A DNA stretch of 64,000 bases from Halieaceae bacterium UBA4452. Its GTDB lineage: Bacteria; Pseudomonadota; Gammaproteobacteria; Pseudomonadales; Halieaceae. The translations under genes were made by a program, and so were the position numbers. This document shows, piece after piece, positions 44,620-54,085 of the stretch. How positions within the stretch are numbered: position 1 is the stretch's first letter; each line of letters opens with the position of its first letter. The notes under the pieces are model-generated. The model saw nothing but the letters and a program-made list of their open reading frames with translations. It was not told the origin of the DNA and ran no database searches. The stretch is from the NCBI GenBank assembly GCA_002389505.1, contig DGPA01000044.1, positions 295,540 to 359,539 of the forward strand. The letters run 5' to 3'.

Positions 44620-45057
44620 ATGGAAACCTTTGTCGATCCCAGCCCAGAACATTTTGCGCACTTTAAATCACTCGATCGAAACAGTCCTATCCTTATGCTG
44701 AATATGCTGCGCTTTAGGGAACAAGCTGAGTACCCTGAAGATCACCCTGGTCAAAAAGAGATCTTGACCGGCGCGGATGCCTATCGTGAGTATGGTCGGA
44801 GCAGCGCGCCTATTTTTCAGCGCGTGGGGGGCGCCATTGTTTGGCGGGGCCAATTTGAGACCACTGTTATTGGACCCAAGGACGAACAATGGGACTCGGT
44901 GTTTATAGCGCGCTACCCCAACGCCCACGCCTTTTTAGCTATGGTGACCGACGCCGACTACCAAAATGCGGTGATCAACAGGCAGGCCGGGGTGCTTACC
45001 TCGCGACTCGTGCGTTTTGCAGAGATGCCCATAGTCGGCGCCGCATTTAGCGATTAA
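44620..45057 (+). CDS. DUF1330-like dimeric alpha/beta-barrel protein
   Basis: The 145-residue protein has features of DUF1330: PILMLNMLRFREQA near the N-terminus, AYREYG, and a C-terminal RYPNAHAFLAMVTDADYQ pattern. Such proteins are small ferredoxin-fold enzymes or regulators of unknown function. The ATG at 44620 has a GAGGA site. It precedes the GGDEF gene by 100 bases. Confidence 0.75.
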   Translation: METFVDPSPEHFAHFKSLDRNSPILMLNMLRFREQAEYPEDHPGQKEILTGADAYREYGRSSAPIFQRVGGAIVWRGQFETTVIGPKDEQWDSVFIARYPNAHAFLAMVTDADYQNAVINRQAGVLTSRLVRFAEMPIVGAAFSD

Positions 45058-45157
45058 CCGTGCCGTCAAAGATTTTATCTCGCGGCTCCCATGCAGGTCA
45101 TCTCCACGCACCGTTGCTAAAAATACAACAACACGACGAGGCAGGCACGGACTGAAA

Positions 45158-46267
45158 ATGCCACTGGACATGAAGACACCGGACAATAAGCACGCCACTT
45201 CGGCGTCGGGACTCCGCTCCGATGCGCGCACTGTCGATCAAGATTCGGCGTCTCGTATGCTGCTAACTATTATCGCCACTGCCTGCTTCTTAGCTTTTTT
45301 AGTCGTTATATCTGGCCTCATTGGTCTTGGAACGAAAATTTCTTTTCAGTTCGCTACTGGGTGGCTGGTATTTCTCAGTGCAGTTCTCCTCAGCTGGCGC
45401 TATCTACCTTTGAATGCTCGACGGACTATTGCATTGCTGATTCTAGCGGTACTGATTGTCCGGTGGGCCTACTCCTGGCTCATCGCGCCACCCAACGAAG
45501 CAGTGATTGGCATTCTTATCGTGCTGCTATACACGCCAATATTGATTGTCATTACAACGCTGATGTTTTCAGCAAATGCAGTCATCATTGGCATACTCGC
45601 AGGCCTGCTCATGGGCACCATTAGTTTTTTAGGGACGAGTAGAGAAGTACTCGCGCCACTGTATTTAAACGACTGGCGAATTGGCCCACTGATCCTGTGT
45701 GTTTATGCACTGTTCGCCTGGTTGCTTCGGCGCTGGGTCAATGAACGATACGCATTAGAGCAGTCGGCACGACGAGAACAGCAATTGACCTTAGAAAGTA
45801 GTACCGATCCATTAACCGGACTCGCTAATCGACGCGCTTGTGATACGCGCTTTCAGCAGCTCAATGCTGGCCCGCGTAAATATGCCATCATCATGCTCGA
45901 CATAGATCATTTTAAACAAGTCAACGACAACCACGGGCATGATGAAGGAGACAAGGTGTTAACGCGGGTAGCCGACCTTTTGAACAACCGACTGCGTCCT
46001 CACGACTTTATTGCCCGATGGGGCGGTGAGGAATTCGTAGTCATACTGGAAAGCATTTCCAGTGCCGACGCGAAAGCGGTCAGCGACGCACTGCGTCAGT
46101 GTATTGAAGAGGGCACCGCGAGCGACGCCATCCCCGTTACTGCAAGCCTCGGACTCGCACTCAGCGCTAACGGTCAAGCCGCCATGGATACCCTAAAAAG
46201 CGCTGATGAGGCGTTATATGCTGCGAAGGCTGCGGGACGTAATAGAGTCAGAGTAGCGTTTCATTAA
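45158..46267 (+). CDS. membrane-bound diguanylate cyclase (GGDEF)
   Basis: Six or so membrane segments occupy residues 35-190, followed by a short coiled linker and a GGDEF domain. The active-site motif is GGEEF (ARWGGEEF), a functional variant; DIDHFKQVNDNHGH gives the metal site and TDPLTGLANRR the start of the domain. It should make c-di-GMP from GTP. No I-site RxxD is clear. The 3' end overlaps the convergent NTPase gene by four bases. Confidence 0.93.
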   Translation: MPLDMKTPDNKHATSASGLRSDARTVDQDSASRMLLTIIATACFLAFLVVISGLIGLGTKISFQFATGWLVFLSAVLLSWRYLPLNARRTIALLILAVLIVRWAYSWLIAPPNEAVIGILIVLLYTPILIVITTLMFSANAVIIGILAGLLMGTISFLGTSREVLAPLYLNDWRIGPLILCVYALFAWLLRRWVNERYALEQSARREQQLTLESSTDPLTGLANRRACDTRFQQLNAGPRKYAIIMLDIDHFKQVNDNHGHDEGDKVLTRVADLLNNRLRPHDFIARWGGEEFVVILESISSADAKAVSDALRQCIEEGTASDAIPVTASLGLALSANGQAAMDTLKSADEALYAAKAAGRNRVRVAFH

Positions 46268-46914
46268 GAGGAACCTTCACTGGATTGAGCGACATTAGCA
46301 GCGCCTTGCGATAGATTTTTGAAGTGCTTTTGCCTCACGGTTATCTGCTCCACTACGTAATCAGTTCGATCGTCAAGTTCAGTAAGCGCTCTTGGAACCT
46401 CAATAATTCGGCGCTTATTTATCGCAAGATGTGCCAAACCTAATAGATAAGCTTGGTGCTTGAGTTGACTGAATTTATTCATATTTCGGACAACACCTTT
46501 ACCTTTACGATCCTCGTCCACTTGCACTAGAGGAAGTACGCCCCAAGGTAAAAATATGTGGTAGTCATATCGTTTAAGACGATTTAAACAGGCGTTCACA
46601 AAGTGCGTCGTCAATTTCTCATCAACTGATTTATGCAGCTTATGTTCCATCCAAGTGTGGAGCAAGTCGAGGCTAGATCGGTCACTCACGAAACGACTAG
46701 CCGCACTTTCTAACGCTGATTTTTCATTGAACAATACTATCAGTTCTTGAGCTTTGTCCTTCACCGTTTTATCTTTCCTACGACTAATACCTTCATCAAA
46801 TTTCTCAGGAATGATCGTTAATGCTAAACGCTCAGCAAGACATGCGGCTAGGGTAGTCTTGCCCACACACGCCGAGCCACTGAGAGCTAATCGCAGTACA
46901 TCTTCTTCTTCCAT
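46264..46914 (-). CDS. P-loop NTPase, AAA_28/NadR-like
   Basis: The 216-residue protein has a Walker A GSACVGKTTL near residue 13 and an FVSDRSSLDLL segment, typical of AAA_28-type kinases that resemble NadR. Function unknown. By eye this gene is richer in A/T than its neighbours, which suggests acquisition. It is alone on the minus strand between the GGDEF gene and the GMC oxidoreductase gene. Confidence 0.7.
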   Translation of the reverse strand: MEEEDVLRLALSGSACVGKTTLAACLAERLALTIIPEKFDEGISRRKDKTVKDKAQELIVLFNEKSALESAASRFVSDRSSLDLLHTWMEHKLHKSVDEKLTTHFVNACLNRLKRYDYHIFLPWGVLPLVQVDEDRKGKGVVRNMNKFSQLKHQAYLLGLAHLAINKRRIIEVPRALTELDDRTDYVVEQITVRQKHFKNLSQGAANVAQSSEGSS

Positions 46915-47172
46915 AAAATTAAGGACTCATCAGTGTCACATTCGACAACGTCTACACTATACTAAAGCCCTCAGACGGGCTCAAACAAACCTAGTAGCAT
47001 CAAGTTCTGTCGTCGATCAGCCGTTGAATATTGCTGATACGCGCCTCTATACTCAGACGTCACCCACACTGGTTTGCCGTCTGCACACTTGAAAGGTCAC
47101 TAGTCATGAATGCACAGCGCGGCTCGGCACTGTACCGGCTAACGTCAAGCACAGACAGGAAATAGGCTAGCG

Positions 47173-48891
47173 ATGGTCGTTGAATTTGACTACATTATCG
47201 TCGGCGCGGGCTCAGCAGGCTGCGTGCTCGCCCATCGCTTAAGCGAGGATTCTGGTCAAACAGTATTACTCATAGAGGCGGGCTCAGATGATCGCAGTAT
47301 CCTCATCAAAATGCCTACCGCACTGTCAATCCCCATGGGATTGAAACGCTTCAATTGGGGTTTTTGGGGACAAGCGGAACCACACTTAGACCATCGCCGC
47401 ATGGATTGCGCCCGAGGCAAGGTGCTCGGTGGTTCTTCGGCCATCAATGGCATGGTCTATGTGCGAGGCCACGCACGTGACTTTGACCAATGGGTTGAGC
47501 GGGGAGCGACGGGTTGGAGCTATGCCGATTGCCTACCCTATTTCAAGCGGGCAGAGCGTTGGATGGGCGGCGCTGACACCTATCGCGGCGCTCAAGGTCC
47601 AATAGACACATGCAACGGCAATGGCATGCGCAACCCGCTCTACCAAGCATTTATTGATGCGGGCTGCGACGCCGGCTATGGCGCCACCGCCGATTACAAT
47701 GGGTTCCGCCAAGAGGGCTTTGGGCCAATGCATATGACGGTGCGCAAGGGCGAGCGCTGTTCTACAGATTTGGCCTATTTGGCCCCCGCGCGTCACCGAT
47801 CCAATCTTACTGTTATGACCAGAGCTGAGGTCGAACGACTAACGCTGTCTGAGGGTCAGATAACAGGCGTGGAGTATCGACGTCGTGGCAAATCCCACGC
47901 GGTGCGGGCCAGAAAAGAGGTCATACTCAGCGCCGGGTCCGTTGGTTCGCCGGTGCTATTACAGCGCTCTGGAATTGGGCCGAAGGCAGTGCTTGAGCGG
48001 GCCAAGGTCACTGTTAACTGCGACCTCCCGGGCGTCGGTGAAAACCTACAAGACCATCTTGAGATTTACTTTCAGTACCGCTGCAGTCAGCCTATTAGCC
48101 TCAATGGGCATTTAGACTGGTGGTCGAAACTGCGTATCGGTGCGCGCTGGATATTACGCCGATCCGGGTTGGGTGCGACCAACCATTTTGAATCCTGCGG
48201 CTTCATCCGCTCCCGAGCTGGGCTAGCGTGGCCTGATATTCAATACCACTTTATGCCTGCGGCCATTCGCTACGACGGCCGAGCTGCTTTTACAGGTCAT
48301 GGCTTCCAAGTTCATGTCGGGCCCAACAAGCCCGAAAGTCGGGGTTATGTGCGCATTTCTGGCCCTGCAGTTCACGATGAACCGGAGATTCTCTTTAACT
48401 ATCTGTCTACCGAGCAAGATCGACAAGATTGGCGTGCTTGCCTACGACTGACTCGGGAAATCCTCCAACAACCGGCACTGGACAGCTTTCGCGACGCGGA
48501 AATACAGCCGGCAATCGACCTGTCCAATGATGCAGCGATAGACGCCTGGGTTCGCCAACATGCTGAAACCGCGTATCACCCCTCATGCTCCTGCCGCATG
48601 GGTGCCGCCGACGACGCCATGGCCGTCGTTGATCCACACTGTCGAGTCCGCGGCGTGACCGGGCTTCGAGTGGTTGATTCATCCATTTTCCCGACTATTC
48701 CTAACGGTAATCTCAATGCCCCCACTATTATGGTGGCAGAGCGTGCCGCCGACCTTATCCTAGGCAAGACACCGCTGCGCGAGGATGTCGACGTCTGGGA
48801 AGATCCCCACTGGCAAACCCAACAGCGTACGTCAACACCCGTACGCACCGTTAAACCTGGGCCACCCCCGGAAGTAGTTGCACAAAGCTAG
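47173..48891 (+). CDS. betA: GMC oxidoreductase, choline dehydrogenase-like
   Basis: The 572-residue FAD enzyme has the ADP-binding IIVGAGSAGCVLAHRLSE and the GMC signature GKVLGGSSAINGMVYVRGH. The catalytic His is in YHPSCSCRMG and the Asn pair in NLNAPTIM. Segments GATNHFESCGFIRS and KPESRGYVRIS are those of BetA. It would oxidise choline to betaine aldehyde, which fits the betaine/carnitine genes further on. Other alcohols are possible, so the symbol is provisional. The C-terminal 30 residues are Pro-rich and atypical. Confidence 0.75.
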   Translation: MVVEFDYIIVGAGSAGCVLAHRLSEDSGQTVLLIEAGSDDRSILIKMPTALSIPMGLKRFNWGFWGQAEPHLDHRRMDCARGKVLGGSSAINGMVYVRGHARDFDQWVERGATGWSYADCLPYFKRAERWMGGADTYRGAQGPIDTCNGNGMRNPLYQAFIDAGCDAGYGATADYNGFRQEGFGPMHMTVRKGERCSTDLAYLAPARHRSNLTVMTRAEVERLTLSEGQITGVEYRRRGKSHAVRARKEVILSAGSVGSPVLLQRSGIGPKAVLERAKVTVNCDLPGVGENLQDHLEIYFQYRCSQPISLNGHLDWWSKLRIGARWILRRSGLGATNHFESCGFIRSRAGLAWPDIQYHFMPAAIRYDGRAAFTGHGFQVHVGPNKPESRGYVRISGPAVHDEPEILFNYLSTEQDRQDWRACLRLTREILQQPALDSFRDAEIQPAIDLSNDAAIDAWVRQHAETAYHPSCSCRMGAADDAMAVVDPHCRVRGVTGLRVVDSSIFPTIPNGNLNAPTIMVAERAADLILGKTPLREDVDVWEDPHWQTQQRTSTPVRTVKPGPPPEVVAQS

Positions 48892-48990
48892 CGACGCGGC
48901 ACTGACTCTCTGAGGGTCATCGCTCATTAGGGCCGCCTGGCGTTAACCCGTCGGGGACTGGCAACGACTCCGAACGTCTGCAGAAATAGG

Positions 48991-50268
48991 TTACCGCGCA
49001 TTATCTAGCTCGGTGAGTGCCTGATAGGTCGCTACTTTCATGGCAAAGCGCAGCTCATCACTGTAGGGCGCTCCTACTACCTGAGTCATGAGTATTCCGA
49101 TCAGGTCTTCTTGCGGATCAACCCAGAATTTGGTGTTCGCTATGCCACCCCAGGAATATTCGCCTGCAGAGGAAATCACCCCGCTTTGCGCGGGATCGGT
49201 AATGACACCCACACCCAATCCGAAAGACTGTCCTGGATATAAATGCGACGAAGGGTATTGCTCTGCGCCATGATCACGAATTCCGGCGGTGAGTTGGTCC
49301 ATTGTCATATAGGCGACCGTCTTATTACCGAGTAAGCGCACGCCCTTATGGCTTCCACCGTTGCGCAACATTTCTAGAAATACCCAGTAATCTTCGATGG
49401 TTGAGATCAATCCACCCCCGCCCGAAAAAAAAGTAATATTCGCTGTCGGCCGCCGTAAATCCTCTGAAAGTGCGGCTATAGCTCCGGTTTTAGCATCCCA
49501 CATGTGACTTTGAACCAACCGGTCTTGTTTTTCTAATGGCACATTAAAAAAGGTGTTGTGCATGCCCAAAGGCAGAAAAATGTGCTCCGCGAAAAACTGC
49601 TCTAATGTTAAACCACTCAGCTTTTCCACAAGCACGCCCAATACGTCAGAGGCCACACTGTAGTGGTAGCGCGTATTGGGATTAAAGCGCAAAGGCAGTG
49701 CCGACAAGCGGCTTATAAAGTCATCGCTAGTGGTGCTGTTTTCAAGCTGGGCTTGCTGATAGGCCAGTTCAACCGGATGATCGGTGTACCAGCCATAAGT
49801 GAGGCCAGCGGTATGGGTCATCAGCTGCCTTATAGTCATGGCCGAAGCAGCAGGAACAGACTTACCGTCTATCAACACCGTCATATCGGCGAAGTCAGGT
49901 AGATATTTCGCCACCGGGTCATTGAGCTGGAAGGCGCCTTTCTCATAAAGCATCAGCGCTGCTACGGTGGTCACCGGTTTAGTCATTGAAAAAATACGAA
50001 ACAGCGCGTCCTCTGTCATTGGTCGTGGGTCGTCAATGCCAAAAGCACCGGCAGTGGCGACATGAACCACCTGCCCGCGTCGGGCAATGAGGGTTACCGC
50101 TCCCGCTATTTTATTATCGGCCACGTAACGGTTTATGAAGGCATTAACGTGCTCCAGTCGATCTGCGTCCAATCCCACGCTCGACGACGACACCACCTCA
50201 ACGTCGGCCAGCGCCGCAGCGGATGCTAGTAGACATGCTGCCAATACGACTGTGTTCATTTTTCTCAC
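48991..50268 (-). CDS. serine hydrolase of the beta-lactamase/class C esterase fold
   Basis: The 425-residue protein has a signal peptide and the SxxK motif SMTK near residue 94, a YxS/N motif in YHYSVA, and the C-terminal sheet. Family members are esterases, DD-peptidases or beta-lactamases; no substrate is assignable. The start is GTG at 50268, with an AGAGGA site, or the ATG at 50259; both give a signal peptide. Confidence 0.85.
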   Translation of the reverse strand: MRKMNTVVLAACLLASAAALADVEVVSSSSVGLDADRLEHVNAFINRYVADNKIAGAVTLIARRGQVVHVATAGAFGIDDPRPMTEDALFRIFSMTKPVTTVAALMLYEKGAFQLNDPVAKYLPDFADMTVLIDGKSVPAASAMTIRQLMTHTAGLTYGWYTDHPVELAYQQAQLENSTTSDDFISRLSALPLRFNPNTRYHYSVASDVLGVLVEKLSGLTLEQFFAEHIFLPLGMHNTFFNVPLEKQDRLVQSHMWDAKTGAIAALSEDLRRPTANITFFSGGGGLISTIEDYWVFLEMLRNGGSHKGVRLLGNKTVAYMTMDQLTAGIRDHGAEQYPSSHLYPGQSFGLGVGVITDPAQSGVISSAGEYSWGGIANTKFWVDPQEDLIGILMTQVVGAPYSDELRFAMKVATYQALTELDNAR

Positions 50269-50340
50269 TCGCCTATTCCTCTCTTCATGTCTTGGGCTGT
50301 GCCATTGGCTAGTGTCGTTTGACGTCCTGTTGGGTGCGGG

Positions 50341-51708
50341 CTAGTGAATTCTGACCCCTTGCCGGAGTAACTCGCTCTGTAAGGCCGCCAGGTTCATCTG
50401 GCTAAAGTCTACGCCCCTTTTCACCGCCAGCGCTGCAGCAACACCCGCGCCTTGACCTGTCACCGTGCAGCACATCATATTACGTGTGGCCGCATGGCTA
50501 ACGCGATCGCCTCCAGTAATTCTGCCCGCGCAGATCATATGCTTGATATGTTTGGGTAGCAGCGTCCGATAAGGCAACTGAAAGTAACGACCCGTTGTCG
50601 GCAGAATGAGGATTCCGTAACCGTCGATAAACTCCGGGAAAATACCAATACTATCCTCAAAGCGACCCTGCTCTCGAACATCAACCTCAGTCATGTTGTA
50701 GATCGCATCGATTTTGCGCGTGTCGCGGATACCTAACGTCATCCCAAAGTTTCGTAACTTAGCGCCTTCACAGCCTGGCGTGTAGCGCTTCAGGGCCTCA
50801 ATGGCAAACATTGCTTGCTTGCGCCCCTCGATTTCACCGCGGGTCAAATCCGCAGGGTCGGTGCCGTCATAACCCAGCAGATGAACAAGATTTAGGTAGG
50901 TTAAATCGCCACTGTCGTAAATGGCCCCCCAAGTACCCGCAATAGTATCTAAGTGCTCAGGTATCAGGCCTGCCTTGCGCGCTTGCTCAAAAGGCTTCCG
51001 TAAAAACGGCGAGAACATCTGATCTTCTTTACCGGCAGTCTCTATAGTCCACTGTCCATAAGCCCAGTCACTGTAAGTGTGTGGGTCGGCTTTCACATGA
51101 TCAATAAAGCGGGCTTTATCCACCCCTGACATTGAAAACATGACTGACGCACCAATCATGTCTTGCCGCGCCTGCTTGTTAGTGGGGGCATAAGCGCGAA
51201 ACGCCACATCGGCGTCGCCAGTCGCATCCACTACTCGCTTCGCTAAAATAGCCTCCCGCCCCGCTTTGCTTTCGACAATGACGCCGACGATGGTATTGCC
51301 TTCCATGATAGGCGCCACAAATTGACGGTGCAGCATAGGTGTAATACCCGCCTCCTCCACCAAGGTATCGGCCACCCATTTGAAGGCCTCGCCGTCAATG
51401 GCGTGGCTATCGGATTGAGGTTCTTCAACCGCAGCACCCAACGCTCTAGCTCGCTGCTCGAATTCAATGCCAATGCCTTCGCTATCGATCGTTTGTTCAT
51501 GACGATACCAAGCAAATCCCTCAACGCCGACAGCGGTAATGTTTCCGCCAAAACAACCAAATCGTTCCAATAAGGTCACGTTGACGCCAGCCCTCGCCGC
51601 ACCCAGCGCGGCGGCAAGGCCACCGGGCCCAGAACCCACCACTAGCACGTCGGTATGGTGAATGACCGGGGTTTCCCTCGCCTGTTCGTGGATCATCATG
51701 TGCTTCAC
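50341..51708 (-). CDS. FAD-dependent oxidoreductase (FAD_oxidored family)
   Basis: The 455-residue protein has the dinucleotide motif VVGSGPGGLAAALGAARAG near residues 23-41 and the second FAD segment RVVDATGDADVAF. It ends with ICAGRITGGDRVSHAAT and GQGAGVAAALA, the pattern of the PF12831 group. Substrate unknown. Start GTG at 51708; ATGs at 51699 and 51696 are alternatives. It is 57 bases downstream of the glycerophosphodiesterase gene on the same strand. Confidence 0.85.
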   Translation of the reverse strand: MKHMMIHEQARETPVIHHTDVLVVGSGPGGLAAALGAARAGVNVTLLERFGCFGGNITAVGVEGFAWYRHEQTIDSEGIGIEFEQRARALGAAVEEPQSDSHAIDGEAFKWVADTLVEEAGITPMLHRQFVAPIMEGNTIVGVIVESKAGREAILAKRVVDATGDADVAFRAYAPTNKQARQDMIGASVMFSMSGVDKARFIDHVKADPHTYSDWAYGQWTIETAGKEDQMFSPFLRKPFEQARKAGLIPEHLDTIAGTWGAIYDSGDLTYLNLVHLLGYDGTDPADLTRGEIEGRKQAMFAIEALKRYTPGCEGAKLRNFGMTLGIRDTRKIDAIYNMTEVDVREQGRFEDSIGIFPEFIDGYGILILPTTGRYFQLPYRTLLPKHIKHMICAGRITGGDRVSHAATRNMMCCTVTGQGAGVAAALAVKRGVDFSQMNLAALQSELLRQGVRIH

Positions 51709-51765
51709 TTCACTCCACTCGTCCTATACGCGAAACATGGATTGGCTGAGCGAGTCAGCACGGGC

Positions 51766-52503
51766 TTAACCCTTGAGTAGGGTCTCTATCTCAAAGGTCT
51801 CTAGCATATTGACCTTGCGCGCCAATAGCGCATTGCCCAAGGCTACCGTACCCACCTCATAGGCCACCAATACCGACTGTTTCAGTGCTGGTACCGTCAT
51901 CAAATCGCAGTCCTGGGGAATAGTCAGATAATCAGTATAAATATAATCCGGGCGTGCCATGGCTACTTCAGGCCCATGCACATCAGCCCAGTGCCGTAAG
52001 ACCACGCCTACCCGTGGCCAGCCCGTCTCACGAGCAGCAATAACCAGCGGATAATCAAAACTTATCATGACTGTCTGCTCAGCGACGGGGCTCAGTAGGT
52101 GCTGAACTGAGGAGACCATTAGTTGCCGTCCACAATGGTCAATAGATTCCTCTTTTAGCTCAACAAAGGCTGTCACTTCGGGGTTCGCCTGTAGAATGGC
52201 GACCAGCGCTTCGAGGGGCGCGATCGTTTCAGAGATGAAGGCATCTCCTAGGCGATTGGGCTCATAGGCCGGATAGGACATTAACTCGGCTCTCGTTTGA
52301 GTCAGCACAGTGCCCGATCGACCGCTCACTCGTAGCAAGTCTGCATCATGGTAGATGATCGGCAAATGATCGCTGCTAAACTGAACATCGAGCTCGACAA
52401 ACATAGCTCCAGCATCGATGGCTTTCGTCAGCGACAGGCGCGTATTTTCCGGGTATTTGGCTTGATAACCCCGATGGGCGACAAGTTGACTGGCAGCAAT
52501 CAT
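51766..52503 (-). CDS. glycerophosphodiester phosphodiesterase
   Basis: UgpQ/GlpQ-like enzyme of 245 residues. The family start VAHRGYQAKYPENT with the metal-binding His-Arg, then VELDVQFSSDHLPIIYHD, and the later FVELKEE segment are clear. It hydrolyses glycerophosphodiesters to glycerol-3-phosphate and an alcohol such as choline, which would feed the betaine genes nearby. It has no signal peptide, so it is cytoplasmic. Confidence 0.9.
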   Translation of the reverse strand: MIAASQLVAHRGYQAKYPENTRLSLTKAIDAGAMFVELDVQFSSDHLPIIYHDADLLRVSGRSGTVLTQTRAELMSYPAYEPNRLGDAFISETIAPLEALVAILQANPEVTAFVELKEESIDHCGRQLMVSSVQHLLSPVAEQTVMISFDYPLVIAARETGWPRVGVVLRHWADVHGPEVAMARPDYIYTDYLTIPQDCDLMTVPALKQSVLVAYEVGTVALGNALLARKVNMLETFEIETLLKG

Positions 52504-52589
52504 AGGGAAAGTGCTCGTGCACTGCTTATTGGCAGCGCGTACGGTTAGTGAATCACCGGCGATAGTACTGCCGAATGCGTTTGGGATAG

Positions 52590-54068
52590 TTAGCGTGGAT
52601 CACCAATGGCTCGGCCACAACCCTCTGGAACGACCAGTGACGCATGCCTATCGGCGATCGCGCGCAGTGCTGTGAGTACCCCTGGTGTCGGCTCAGACGC
52701 GCTCCGAGTCGTCAGATTTACATGCAGCAACAGCTGCTCCGCGGTCGCTAATAAGCGTCCATCGCCATGAAACAGTCGATGAAAAACATGCAGCTTTTTA
52801 CCTGCAGCACTCAGTACTTGCGTAGTGGCCTTAATCGGCTGCAAAGCGGCGACCTCATCAAGGTGCCGAATGTGGGTTTCGACCGTAAAGTACGAACCGC
52901 TGTTGGCAAGGTAGTTCGCATCTACTCCAACCCGACGCAATAGCGCATCGGATGCATCAGCGAAACACTGTAAATACCGGCTTTCATTCATGTGGTTGTT
53001 GTAGTCTGTCCAATCGGGAGGCACGGTGCGTTCCACCGTGAGCAGCGGTTCATCTGTCGGCTCAGCGCCGTCATTACGGTGGGCGCCAGCATCAAAAAGG
53101 GTCTGCTCATAGCGCCCCAACGTCTGCCCCGCCCCCCAATCATTGACTTTCAAGGCCTGTAAAATAGCGACCAAATTATCATCTCTTATACGTTCGAGTT
53201 CTCTGAAGCTGTACTGTCCAGACTGGGCATCAGACTGGGCGGCAATAGTATCAATGAGTTCTTCGGTGAGTTCAGGAACATCCATAAGCTTGGTCCAAGG
53301 CCAGGCCAAACACGGTCCGAACTGGGCAATAAAATGTCGCATCCCCGCCTCGCCCCCCGCCAGGCGATAGGTTTCGAATAACCCCATTTGCGCCCAACGC
53401 AAGCCAAAGCCGTAGCGAATCGCATCGTCAATCTCAGCGGTTGTGGCAATACCATCGTTGACTAGCCACAGCGCCTCACGCCATACGGCCTCCAGAAAGC
53501 GATCTGCGACAAACGCCTCTATCTCTTTTTTAATGTGTAGCGGGTGCATACCCATAGCGCGAAAAAGCCCCATCGCGCTGTCGATAGTCTCTGCAGCCGT
53601 TAACTCGCCGCCGACGACTTCAACTAAGGGCAGCAGGTAAACAGGGTTAAACGGGTGGGTGACTATGAGACGCTCTGGATGGCGCATGGCCGCCTGCAGT
53701 TGGGTCGGCAGGATGCCTGAGGTTGACGATGCAATGATGGCCCCTTCGTCAGCATGCTGTTCAATATCGCGATAGACCTGCTGCTTTAAAGTCAGGTTTT
53801 CAGGGACTGCCTCCATGACCAGCTCTGCGCCCGCCACCGCGAGCGCGAGCGTCTTGGCATACGTCAACGCGCCTCGATGATTTCGGGGCGCCATGGTCAG
53901 CTTGCTGTAGGCATGCTCGGCGTTGATCAACAGGGCCTCTACCTTGCTCTGCGTATCGGCGGCTGGATCATACAACGCTACATCAAAGCCATTTTCTAAA
54001 AAGCGTGCGACCCATCCGCCTCCAATAACGCCGGCACCGACGACAGCCACTGTTTTACTGGACGTCAT
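52590..54068 (-). CDS. cdhA: L-carnitine dehydrogenase fused to a thioesterase
   Basis: A 492-residue two-domain enzyme. The N-terminal 3-hydroxyacyl-CoA-dehydrogenase-type domain (about 1-325) has the NAD motif VGAGVIGGGWV and THPFNPVYLLPLVEV, as in L-carnitine 3-dehydrogenases. The C-terminal hotdog domain (about 345-490) has DWTDYNNHMNES, the arrangement of the thioesterase that releases glycine betaine from betainyl-CoA. In Pseudomonas these are separate proteins (CdhA and CdhB). Start at 54068 has a GGGAG site. It follows the dioxygenase gene with 17 bases between. Confidence 0.88.
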   Translation of the reverse strand: MTSSKTVAVVGAGVIGGGWVARFLENGFDVALYDPAADTQSKVEALLINAEHAYSKLTMAPRNHRGALTYAKTLALAVAGAELVMEAVPENLTLKQQVYRDIEQHADEGAIIASSTSGILPTQLQAAMRHPERLIVTHPFNPVYLLPLVEVVGGELTAAETIDSAMGLFRAMGMHPLHIKKEIEAFVADRFLEAVWREALWLVNDGIATTAEIDDAIRYGFGLRWAQMGLFETYRLAGGEAGMRHFIAQFGPCLAWPWTKLMDVPELTEELIDTIAAQSDAQSGQYSFRELERIRDDNLVAILQALKVNDWGAGQTLGRYEQTLFDAGAHRNDGAEPTDEPLLTVERTVPPDWTDYNNHMNESRYLQCFADASDALLRRVGVDANYLANSGSYFTVETHIRHLDEVAALQPIKATTQVLSAAGKKLHVFHRLFHGDGRLLATAEQLLLHVNLTTRSASEPTPGVLTALRAIADRHASLVVPEGCGRAIGDPR

Positions 54069-54085
54069 AACGCTATCTCCCACCC

